Source: JAPXSY01 sp033812795 (GTDB taxonomy: Bacteria; Verrucomicrobiota; Kiritimatiellia; RFP12; UBA1067). From it: a stretch of 64,000 nucleotides of DNA. The notes beneath the pieces are model-generated. The model was not told the DNA's origin, ran no database searches, and saw nothing but the letters and a program-made list of their open reading frames with translations. Location: contig JAPXSY010000001.1 of assembly GCA_033812795.1 (NCBI GenBank), forward strand, positions 62,001 to 126,000, given 5' to 3'. The number at the start of each line of letters is the position of its first letter. The first letter of the stretch is position 1. A program made the position numbers and the translations under genes. Positions 1 through 7,212 of the stretch are shown here, piece by piece.

Positions 1-5
1 GCTTG

Positions 6-1028
6 TCAATGACCGTTGTGCGCAGGCAGAAATTCGGCGCGCACCATGCCGCAGCCGGCATTCGCGGCGGTGACGACCTGCGGCACACCATTGACCACAT
101 CCAGCGATTGCACATGGGTATGGCCCGCGAACACGCCCAGAATGCCGGGCGCGCTGAACACCTCATTGCGGAAGGCGCGCGTCACCGCCGTGTGGCCTGC
201 GGCAGGCCATTGAGGACGGCGCTCGATCTTCCAGTGCCGGTCCTGCGCGGCACCCCAGTCAGGATGGCCGCAACCGAATCCGACCGGTCGGCCGGGCGCG
301 TAGAGCGGAATGTGCATGAGCAGAACCAGCGGCGTGTTGTCGGCCACCTGTTCGCGGAAAAACGCCCGCTGTTCAGGCAGGATCTCGTAGGTCGAATCGT
401 CGATCGCCACAAACCGGATCCCCCGGATTTCGCGGACGGCCATCAACGGGTTCTGTCCCTGATATAGGGGCTTGAGCCGCTTTTCCGTCCATTCGCTCCG
501 CAGGGCCATGCTCGATCCGGGCAACCCCTCGTAGTGCCAGTCATGGTTGCCCGCGACATAGAGGTAGGGCACACCTGACGCATCGAGTTTGGCCTGTGCC
601 CATTCAATCGCCGCCTCGGAGGGAAAGCTGAACACATCGCCCACCAGCGCGAGCAGATCGACGCGCGCCTCCTTCGCGCGCCGGAGCGTCTCCTCGAAAC
701 TGGCCTCCGGCGTGGTGAGCTCGCCGCTCTCGACATGCCGCACACGGTTGTAGCCCCCCGCCATACGGCTGCTGTATTCGCGGAACGGTTCGCCACGCGC
801 GTCATCACGGTGCAGATGCGTGTCACCCGCAACCCACACCTTGACCGGCTCGCGGACCGCCGGGGAAAACACCCGAATCCGGTTACCGTCCAACGCGAAC
901 GATCCGTGCCCGAACGATTTGTCCGTCGACGCCCCCTCCGCCTGCCGTACACCCCCGCTGAGCGCCCAAACCGAAGCGCCGCACGCCCCCATCCGGAGAA
1001 ATCCCCGTCTCGTTCCGTTCCGTTCCAT
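6..1028 (-). CDS. Tat-exported calcineurin-like metallophosphoesterase
   Basis: A 340-residue secreted phosphoesterase of the calcineurin-like fold, complete to its TGA at the window edge. The ATG at 1028 is chosen because AAAGGAGG lies 7 bases upstream and because it puts a twin-arginine motif (RRGFL, residues 7-11) followed by a hydrophobic stretch at the N-terminus. The metal-binding signature is visible in order: GDTHLH (68-73), GD (129-130), GNHD (159-162), an HIPLY His, and GHTH near residue 310. The family hydrolyses phosphomonoesters or diesters with two metal ions; the substrate here cannot be told. The export signal places it outside the cytoplasmic membrane. It is divergent from the broken gene at 1205. 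Confidence 0.87.
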   Translation of the reverse strand: MERNGTRRGFLRMGACGASVWALSGGVRQAEGASTDKSFGHGSFALDGNRIRVFSPAVREPVKVWVAGDTHLHRDDARGEPFREYSSRMAGGYNRVRHVESGELTTPEASFEETLRRAKEARVDLLALVGDVFSFPSEAAIEWAQAKLDASGVPYLYVAGNHDWHYEGLPGSSMALRSEWTEKRLKPLYQGQNPLMAVREIRGIRFVAIDDSTYEILPEQRAFFREQVADNTPLVLLMHIPLYAPGRPVGFGCGHPDWGAAQDRHWKIERRPQWPAAGHTAVTRAFRNEVFSAPGILGVFAGHTHVQSLDVVNGVPQVVTAANAGCGMVRAEFLPAHNGH

Positions 1029-1204
1029 AACTCGACCTCCTTTACGGTTTGAGATTGTGCGAAAAAAAGAGCGATGTGTCGAACGCAAAGTCCAGATTGA
1101 CGTCCCCGGAGATGAACTGCGAAGATATGCAACACATCGGGTTGGGGGGAACGTTACCCCGCCACCCGTATCGTATGGACAGGGTTGTGCAGGCGAAAGG
1201 AAAG

Positions 1205-1704
1205 ATGATGAGACCAAGATGCCAGTGGGCTGGAATCGCTGTCGCGCTTATACTTATCGGAGGCCGGGCCGAATCGAAAACCGTGAATGTCTTTTTCGCC
1301 GGCGGCCAGTCGAATGCCAAAGCCGTCTGGGCCACCGCAATCGCCGACGGACTGAAAGCCGGGTACGGTTCGTCTTTGGTGATGGCGCACACCAATCATT
1401 CCGGGGAGGGTCTCGCAAACTGGTTTACCGACACCAGCAAGATCAATTACAGCAACGATCTCTTCCACCTCAATGGCACGAGTGTCTTGCAGACCCGCAT
1501 GGCGGAGATCGCCGCCGCCGGGGACGAACCGGTTTTCCGGGGGGATGTGCGGCCGGTGTCAGCGGAGTTCAGGCTATGGTGATCTTCCGCACCGGCACCG
1601 TCGCCCAGCCATCCATCACCAACGGCACGGCATTCGTGGACGACCTGCGCGTCACGGTTTTTGAACCGGTCTGGCCCCCCACAACGCTTCTGAAGCTGTT
1701 CTGA
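1205..1704 (+). pseudogene. remnant of a secreted SGNH/sialate-esterase-like gene
   Basis: The first part (1205-1582) reads as a signal peptide followed by FFAGGQSNA, the nucleophile-serine block of sialate O-acetylesterase-like SGNH hydrolases, then about 90 residues before a stop. A second piece with the look of a secreted protein's C-terminus (ITNGTAFVDDLRVTV, ending at 1704) follows in a different frame from about 1540. Catalytic-triad Asp and His blocks are missing, so this is read as a gene that lost its middle by deletion and frame change. A ribosome binding site (AAAGGA) precedes the ATG at 1205. Seen: the two frames. Inferred: common origin of the two pieces. Confidence 0.55.
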
Positions 1705-1750
1705 CCCGTACAATCAAAGCGGCTCGCGTGCCGGGCAGACCGCCTCTGAA

Positions 1751-4417
1751 TCACTCCGCCTTGCCGCGTTTTCGCGTCTTTCTCGGCTTCGGGGCGGGCC
1801 GGGTTCCGGCGTCCACCGTTGTCGCGCTCTCCGTTTTTTTCTTCTTACGGTTACGGGGCGGCGAGGCCGTTTTCTTATCCGGTGTACGCAACGGCAATTC
1901 GTCCTGCATGCGGAAGTGCAATCCTGTCCCGTCCTCTTTTAATGTCGTCTCGACCGTGCCCGCAGTCAGTACGCCGCGCAACAGTTCCTCTGCGAGCGGA
2001 TCCTCCAGATGCCGCTCCACCGTACGCCGCAACGGACGCGCGCCGAGTGCCGGATCGAATCCCTTGTCGACCAGAAATGCGGCCGCTTCTTCCGTGATCT
2101 CCAGACAAATCCCCTTTGTTTCGAGACGCTTCCGGACCCCGGCCAGTTCGATGTCCAGAATCCGGACCACATCCTGCCGATCCAGTTTCCGGAAAACGAT
2201 GATCTCATCAAATCGGTTCAGCAATTCCGGTTTGAACACGAGTTTCGCGGAGTCGATCATTCGTTCGCGTAAACGCTCATAATCATCCGCCGCGCTCTCG
2301 CGTCCGAAGCCCAGTCCCTGACCCTGCTTCGCGTAATCGAACCCGAGGTTCGAGGTCAGGATCACCACCGTATTGCGGAAATCCACCTGACGTCCCAGAC
2401 TGTCCGTGAGGCGGCCCTCCTCCAGAATTTGAAGCAGCATGTGCATCACATCCGGATGCGCCTTCTCGACCTCGTCGAACAGCACGACACTATAGGGTCG
2501 CCTGCGCACACGTTCGGTAAGCTGCCCCCCCTCTTCGTGCCCCACATAACCGGGCGGCGAGCCGATAAGCCGCGAGACCGTGAATTTCTCCATGTACTCC
2601 GACATGTCGATCTGAATCAGGGCTTTGTCGTCACCAAACATCTTTTCGGCCAGAGTCTTGGCCAGCAGGGTTTTGCCCACACCGGTCGGCCCCAGAAAAA
2701 TGAAGGAGCCGATCGGACGCCGCGGATCTTTCAAATCGGCCCGCGAGCGACGCAGTGCCCGGGCAATCGCCTGTACCGCAGGGGTCTGCCCCACCACCGC
2801 CTCTTCCAGATCGTTTTCGATGTGCAGCAGGCGCGAGAGTTCCGACTGGCTCATGCGTTTGATCGGCACGCCCGCGATCCGCGCCACCGTTTCCGTGACA
2901 TCGTCCGCCGTCACCGTCAGCGTCTTTTCCGCGTGCTCGGTCTTCCATGCCGCCACGATTGCATCGAGTTCCTGACGGGCCTTGCGCTCCTCATCACGTA
3001 GCGCCGCAGCTTCCTCGAAGCGCTGCTCGCGGATCGCGATATCCTTTTTCTGCCCCATCTCGCGAATCCGTTGTTCATGCTCGCGCAAATCCGGCGGGCG
3101 CGCCGAAACCCGCATCCGCACCCGCGCGCCCGTCTCATCAATCGCGTCGATCGCCTTGTCCGGAAGTTGCCGTCCGGGCTGATAGCGCGCCGTCAGCTTC
3201 GCGGCCGCGATCAGGGAATCCTCTTCGTAGGTGACGTTGTGATGCGCGGCGTAACGCGGTGCCAAACCCTTTAGAATTTCGACCGTCTCCTCCACGGTGG
3301 GCTCGTCCACACGCACGGTTTGAAAGCGGCGCTCCAGTGCGGCATCCTTTTCAATGTGGCGTCGATACTCGTTGAGCGTCGTGGCACCGATGCACTGCAA
3401 CTCGCCACGCGCCAGCGCGGGCTTGATGATGTTGGCCGCGTCCATCGCACCCTCGGCACCGCCCGCACCGACAATGGTGTGTAGCTCGTCGAGAAACAGC
3501 ACGATGTTTTTTTCGCGGCAGACCTCATCAACCACCGCTTTGATCCGCTCCTCAAACTGGCCGCGGTACTTGGTGCCCGCCACCAGCAGCGCCATATCCA
3601 GCGCGACCACACGCTTGTCGCGCATGCGCTCCGGCACGTCACCCAACGCGATCGCCTGCGCCAACCCCTCCACCACGGCCGTTTTACCGACCCCGGCTTC
3701 GCCCAGCAGAGCCGCATTGTTTTTGGAGCGGCGGCAAAGGATCTGAATCAGACGCTCCAACTCATTCGCGCGCCCCACCATCGGATCGAGTTCTCCTTTT
3801 TTGGCCAGCTCGGTCAGATCGCGTCCGAACGCATTCAGTGCGGGGGTCCGGCTTCGCTCTTTTTTACTGCCCGCGCCTTCCCCCGGTTTCCCGTCCGGCG
3901 CGGCCCTGGCCTCACGCTCCTCCCTGCCGGAACCCTCACCGGGTCCGAACACGCCATCCTCCTCGTCTCCTTCCCCCGCCTCCATGCTGAGACGGATCTG
4001 TTCGATCACCGCCTCCAGCCGGACATGGAGCGATTGGAGCACCTGTGCGGCCACGCCCTCACCTTCACGCAGCAGTGCCAGAAGCAGATGTTCCGTTCCC
4101 ACCTGCGGCTGACGCATGGCATGCGCCTCGGCCATCGCCAAATGCAGCACTTTCTTGGTGCGCGGCGTATGCGGCAACTCGCCCTTGGTCTTGGTCTCGC
4201 CACCAAACCCGACCATCCGCTCCACCGCGATACGCACATCCTGCAACGAAACATCCAACTCTTCCAACACCTCGACCGCCACGCCCTCGCCCAAAGCGAT
4301 GAGTCCCAGCAGGAGGTGCTCGGTCCCGATGTACGGATGATTGAACCGGTCCGCCTCGCGGGCCGCCAACTGAAGCGCACGCTGCGCGCGCGCCGTGAAA
4401 TTTCCGAATCCGTCCAT
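1751..4417 (-). CDS. clpC: ClpC-type AAA+ unfoldase
   Basis: An 888-residue Hsp100 unfoldase that would feed substrates to ClpP. Two Clp_N repeats occupy about residues 1-145, followed by an acidic, low-complexity linker. AAA module 1 has Walker A GEAGVGKT near 239; a middle domain with a UVR-like coiled segment lies near 462; AAA module 2 has Walker A GPTGVGKT near 579; a GLGFG loop near 702 sits where ClpC/ClpA carry the ClpP-docking tripeptide. The tail is basic (KKKK, RKTRKRGK). The ATG at 4417 is preferred over a GTG at 4435: it lies 5 bases after the mcsB stop with GGGTGAGGGG as ribosome binding site. Third gene of mcsA-mcsB-clpC; in Firmicutes McsB-phosphorylated proteins are delivered to ClpC. 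Confidence 0.96.
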   Translation of the reverse strand: MDGFGNFTARAQRALQLAAREADRFNHPYIGTEHLLLGLIALGEGVAVEVLEELDVSLQDVRIAVERMVGFGGETKTKGELPHTPRTKKVLHLAMAEAHAMRQPQVGTEHLLLALLREGEGVAAQVLQSLHVRLEAVIEQIRLSMEAGEGDEEDGVFGPGEGSGREEREARAAPDGKPGEGAGSKKERSRTPALNAFGRDLTELAKKGELDPMVGRANELERLIQILCRRSKNNAALLGEAGVGKTAVVEGLAQAIALGDVPERMRDKRVVALDMALLVAGTKYRGQFEERIKAVVDEVCREKNIVLFLDELHTIVGAGGAEGAMDAANIIKPALARGELQCIGATTLNEYRRHIEKDAALERRFQTVRVDEPTVEETVEILKGLAPRYAAHHNVTYEEDSLIAAAKLTARYQPGRQLPDKAIDAIDETGARVRMRVSARPPDLREHEQRIREMGQKKDIAIREQRFEEAAALRDEERKARQELDAIVAAWKTEHAEKTLTVTADDVTETVARIAGVPIKRMSQSELSRLLHIENDLEEAVVGQTPAVQAIARALRRSRADLKDPRRPIGSFIFLGPTGVGKTLLAKTLAEKMFGDDKALIQIDMSEYMEKFTVSRLIGSPPGYVGHEEGGQLTERVRRRPYSVVLFDEVEKAHPDVMHMLLQILEEGRLTDSLGRQVDFRNTVVILTSNLGFDYAKQGQGLGFGRESAADDYERLRERMIDSAKLVFKPELLNRFDEIIVFRKLDRQDVVRILDIELAGVRKRLETKGICLEITEEAAAFLVDKGFDPALGARPLRRTVERHLEDPLAEELLRGVLTAGTVETTLKEDGTGLHFRMQDELPLRTPDKKTASPPRNRKKKKTESATTVDAGTRPAPKPRKTRKRGKAE

Positions 4418-4422
4418 ACCCC

Positions 4423-5481
4423 TCACCCTTTCCACTTCACGTTGGCCAGCTTCTGATTCAGGAAGGCGGCCCGCATCTCATCGCGCTGATCCGGATTCAG
4501 ATCCGCCTGCAGCCCGCTCTGCATATGCCCCGGCTGCATCAGCAGGATCAACTGATTCACCATAACCGGCTTGAGCTTGGAAAACCGCCCCAGCACCGCA
4601 CCCAACCGTACTGCCGACAACAACTCCAGCGCCTCCGCTGCGGACATCAGCCGCGCGTTCTGCAGCACGGTGAGCGCACGTACCAGACAATCGGTCAGCA
4701 ACAGCGGCGATTCCCGCAACAGACGCTCGCGCGCATTCAACTCCTGACGGATCACCTCGGCGACAATCCGCGTGACGCGCCCGACGATCGCCTCCTCCTC
4801 CACACCAAGCGTATCCATGTTGGAAATCTGATAGATCTGGCCAGAGGCTTCGGAGCCTTCTCCGCCGATTCCGCGCACCAGAAGCCGCATGCGCTCGAGT
4901 CCGCGCATCACCGCCTCGATCTCGCCCAGCAAACGCAACCCGAGCAGGTGGACCATCACGCCCGCGCGTAATCCGGTGCCCACATTACTGGGACAAGCCG
5001 TCAGATATCCCAGCCGCAGCGACCACGCATAATGCAGATGGGGTTCGAGCAACGCATCCATGCGGGTCGCCCGCTGCCACGCACGGTTCAGGTCAAAACC
5101 GTCGGCGAAACCTTGTATCCGCAGATGATCCTCCTCGTTCACCATGACGCAGACCGCGCTTGGGGGCTCGAAGGCGATTCCGCCTCCCGAAGTCCGTCTG
5201 AGCAGATCGCGGCTGATCAGGTTTTGCTCGCACAGCATTTCCAGATACCGCACGTTGAAATCCGAGAGCGGCCGGAGCGCCAGATCCGGTGCCGCCGCCC
5301 CGAACGCAGAACGTACACGCTCGAACACGCGCGCGTGATCATGCTCCGTGGCCCAATCCGGAAAGCGCTCGCCCTCCAGATTCCGCGCCAGCCGCACACG
5401 GCACACCAGCGCGACTTCCTCGGCTCGGGCCCCGTCTACTGGATTCGCGGATGTTTTCCGTTTCGGTGTCAGCTTTTTCAT
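4423..5481 (-). CDS. mcsB: protein arginine kinase McsB
   Basis: A 352-residue phosphagen-kinase-fold enzyme that phosphorylates arginine side chains of proteins. Visible hallmarks are the RVRLARN strand (28-34), NEEDH (115-119) of the acceptor site, CPSNVGTG with the conserved cysteine (C163), and near the C-terminus RDEMRA (333-338), which matches the RDxxRA phospho-arginine-sensing motif known from Bacillus McsB. That last motif separates it from creatine and arginine kinases. The ATG overlaps the mcsA stop (ATGA) and follows GGGAGG, so translation is probably coupled. Length and motif order are typical; nothing essential appears missing. Confidence 0.95.
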   Translation of the reverse strand: MKKLTPKRKTSANPVDGARAEEVALVCRVRLARNLEGERFPDWATEHDHARVFERVRSAFGAAAPDLALRPLSDFNVRYLEMLCEQNLISRDLLRRTSGGGIAFEPPSAVCVMVNEEDHLRIQGFADGFDLNRAWQRATRMDALLEPHLHYAWSLRLGYLTACPSNVGTGLRAGVMVHLLGLRLLGEIEAVMRGLERMRLLVRGIGGEGSEASGQIYQISNMDTLGVEEEAIVGRVTRIVAEVIRQELNARERLLRESPLLLTDCLVRALTVLQNARLMSAAEALELLSAVRLGAVLGRFSKLKPVMVNQLILLMQPGHMQSGLQADLNPDQRDEMRAAFLNQKLANVKWKG

Positions 5482-6026
5482 GACACACCTCCCGGTGCCG
5501 CGTCCTGTCCCCCGTCCAGCGCGCGCAACCGGTCGCGCAGAGCGATCGCCTCCTCATACCGCTGCTCCCGCACGGCCTCGTCCAACGCACGCTCCAGTTC
5601 TTGACGGCAACAGGCTGCCTCGGCATTCCTCGGGGCTCTCCCCGTATGCCTCGTCGCGCGGTGAAGTTCCTGCAGCGCGGCATCCAACTCATCGGCAAAA
5701 GCCTCATAGCAAGCCGGGCACCCCAGACGTGAGCGCTTGCGGTACTCGCTCCGCCGTATGCCGCACACCGGACAACTCGGTTCCGTGAGCATCGCCTGTT
5801 TGTCCGCGATTTCAAACGCGGCATCCACAATCATCCCGAACAACGGCAGAACCGAAGCCTCCGGCATACCCCCTTCTCCGGTCTGTCGGGTGTTCCGATC
5901 CGGCGCGGGCGGTTTCGCAGCCGCCTGCGCGCACGCCTGACAAACAAACCATTCGTGGACCTCATCCCCCACTTGCTTCCGGAGGACGGTTTCCGCATCC
6001 GACTTATGACACAATTCGCATTTCAT
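5478..6026 (-). CDS. mcsA: McsA-type zinc-finger activator of McsB
   Basis: A 182-residue partner of McsB. Four CxxC pairs are visible (C3/C6, C29/C32, C85/C88, C103/C106), giving two zinc-binding knuckles, and the C-terminal third carries a UVR motif (LERALDEAVREQRYEEAIALRDRLRAL split around residue 165) of the kind that also occurs in ClpC and UvrB. The ATG at 6026 begins MKCELC and follows AGGAAAACGG; an upstream start would add an implausible phenylalanine-rich tail. First gene of the operon. No ctsR repressor gene sits upstream, unlike Bacillus, and no CtsR-type heptad repeat is seen in the promoter region. Confidence 0.93.
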   Translation of the reverse strand: MKCELCHKSDAETVLRKQVGDEVHEWFVCQACAQAAAKPPAPDRNTRQTGEGGMPEASVLPLFGMIVDAAFEIADKQAMLTEPSCPVCGIRRSEYRKRSRLGCPACYEAFADELDAALQELHRATRHTGRAPRNAEAACCRQELERALDEAVREQRYEEAIALRDRLRALDGGQDAAPGGVS

Positions 6027-6047
6027 CCGTTTTCCTGAAAAAGAAAA

Positions 6048-6076
6048 AGAATAGCAGAAAGAGGGACGCACCGCAA
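6048..6076 (-). promoter_or_regulatory. sigma-70-type promoter of mcsA-mcsB-clpC
   Basis: On the minus strand TTGCGG (6076-6071) and TATTCT (6053-6048) are separated by exactly 17 bases, about 20 bases upstream of the mcsA start. No CIRCE inverted repeat or CtsR box overlaps it. Prediction from spacing and consensus only. Confidence 0.5.
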
Positions 6077-6170
6077 ACCGGCACGGCCTCCTTGCGCGCG
6101 TTTTCAGTGCAATCGAAAGACGCCCGACTTCCCGGTTGCCACGCCGGACGGATTGTATTACGCTACCGAC

Positions 6171-6797
6171 ATGCTTACCCCTACCCTACCGTTACGGATC
6201 GGCGTTCTGGGTTCCGGTTCCGGAACCAACATGCAGTCCGTGCTCGATGCGATCGAATCCGGCACCCTGAATGCCGAGTTGCGTTTGGTCCTGTCGGATG
6301 TGCAGGACGCAAAAATCCTGGACCGCGCCGCACGGCACAAGGTCCCGAATGCCTGGCTCGATTGCGCCCCCTTCAAGACCAAACTGGACGGTGAGGCGGA
6401 ACAACGCTGCATCGCGCTGCTTCAAGCGCATGGCGTTGACACCGTGATCCTCGCGGGGTTTATGCGCATCGTGAAACCGGGATTGTTGAACGCCTTCCCC
6501 CAACGGGTGCTGAACATCCATCCCGCATTGCTTCCGGCATTTCCGGGGTTGGAGGGATGGAAGCAGGCTTTGGAGTACGGTGTCAAGCTGGCAGGGTGCA
6601 CTGTCCACTTTGTGGATGCGGGAACGGACACCGGCCCGATTATCCTCCAACGAGCCGTTCCGGTTCTTACGGATGACACGCCTGAAACCCTGCACGCCCG
6701 GATCCAGACGCAAGAGCATCTCGCATATCCGGAAGCGCTACGCCTGCTCGCCGCCGGACGCCTCCGCATCAACGGACGGCGCGTCGAGGTCTCCTGA
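6171..6797 (+). CDS. purN: phosphoribosylglycinamide formyltransferase
   Basis: A 208-residue PurN that transfers the formyl group of 10-formyltetrahydrofolate to GAR in purine synthesis. Seen: the phosphate-binding loop GVLGSGSGTN (11-20), the catalytic NIHPALLPAF block (N115, H117) and DAGTDTGPI (D153 area), followed by the usual TLHARIQTQEH helix. The ATG at 6171 starts just before the first beta strand; a TTG 18 bases upstream is possible but unneeded. It is divergent from mcsA. Its cofactor is made by the formate-THF ligase at 16270. Confidence 0.95.
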   Translation: MLTPTLPLRIGVLGSGSGTNMQSVLDAIESGTLNAELRLVLSDVQDAKILDRAARHKVPNAWLDCAPFKTKLDGEAEQRCIALLQAHGVDTVILAGFMRIVKPGLLNAFPQRVLNIHPALLPAFPGLEGWKQALEYGVKLAGCTVHFVDAGTDTGPIILQRAVPVLTDDTPETLHARIQTQEHLAYPEALRLLAAGRLRINGRRVEVS

Positions 6798-6813
6798 AGG
6801 ACGAGCAGATCGA

Positions 6814-7037
6814 ACATCGCGGGTCGAGCGTCGCGGGCCGAGCATCGCGGGTCGAGCGTCGCGGGCCGAATGCCGCGGGTCGAGCATCGCGGGCCGAGCG
6901 TCGCGGGTCGAGCGTCGCGGGCCGAATGCCGCGGGTCGAGCATCGCGGGCCGAGCGTCGCGGGCCGAGCGTCGCGGGCCGAGCGTCGCGGGCCGAGCATC
7001 GCGGGTCGAGCGTCGCGGGCCGAATGCCGCGGGCCGC
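6814..7037 (+). repeat. 14-bp minisatellite, 16 units
   Basis: Sixteen head-to-tail 14-bp units of the form (G/A)(C/T)(G/A)(T/C)CGCGGG(T/C)CGA fill 6814-7037. The core CGCGGG is invariant, and the variable positions fall into a few recurring subtypes (GCGTCGCGGGCCGA, GCATCGCGGGTCGA, ATGCCGCGGGTCGA), which points to repeated amplification of blocks. It starts 17 bases after the purN stop and does not form a plausible gene. A short related stretch lies at about 28897-28935. Confidence 0.93.
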
Positions 7038-7070
7038 AGGTCGGTATCCACGTTCCGCTTATCCCCCTCC

Positions 7071-7167
7071 CAGGTTCACTGTTCATCCGGAGCGAAGTTC
7101 CGGATGGTCAGTTTGTCCACTTCTCATGAGAAGTGGACAAGGGGACAACGTGAAGAATGTGAACCTG
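7071..7167. repeat. cloverleaf-like palindrome with 28-bp perfect inner palindrome
   Basis: Three nested or adjacent inverted repeats: an outer 9-bp stem CAGGTTCAC (7071-7079) with GTGAACCTG (7159-7167); inside it a hairpin CATCCGGA/TCCGGATG (7084-7091 and 7099-7106, loop of 7); and a perfect 28-bp palindrome (7113-7140, half-site TTGTCCACTTCTCA). Together they can fold as a three-way junction on either strand. It lies between the convergent ends of purN and the 7213 gene and lacks a T-tract, so it is not a standard terminator. Could be a mobile-element end, a structured RNA or a double-stranded stop. Confidence 0.75.
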
Positions 7168-7212
7168 AAACCGGTTTATACCCACACCCACATAAGATAA
7201 GTAAGGCAAGTC

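Noticed and set aside
6027..6170. CtsR or HrcA/CIRCE operator upstream of mcsA
   Set aside because: Neither the direct heptad repeat nor the CIRCE inverted repeat is present; only a plain promoter is seen.
6814..7037. CRISPR array
   Set aside because: Units are 14 bp and directly adjacent, with no unique spacers and no cas genes nearby; it is a minisatellite.
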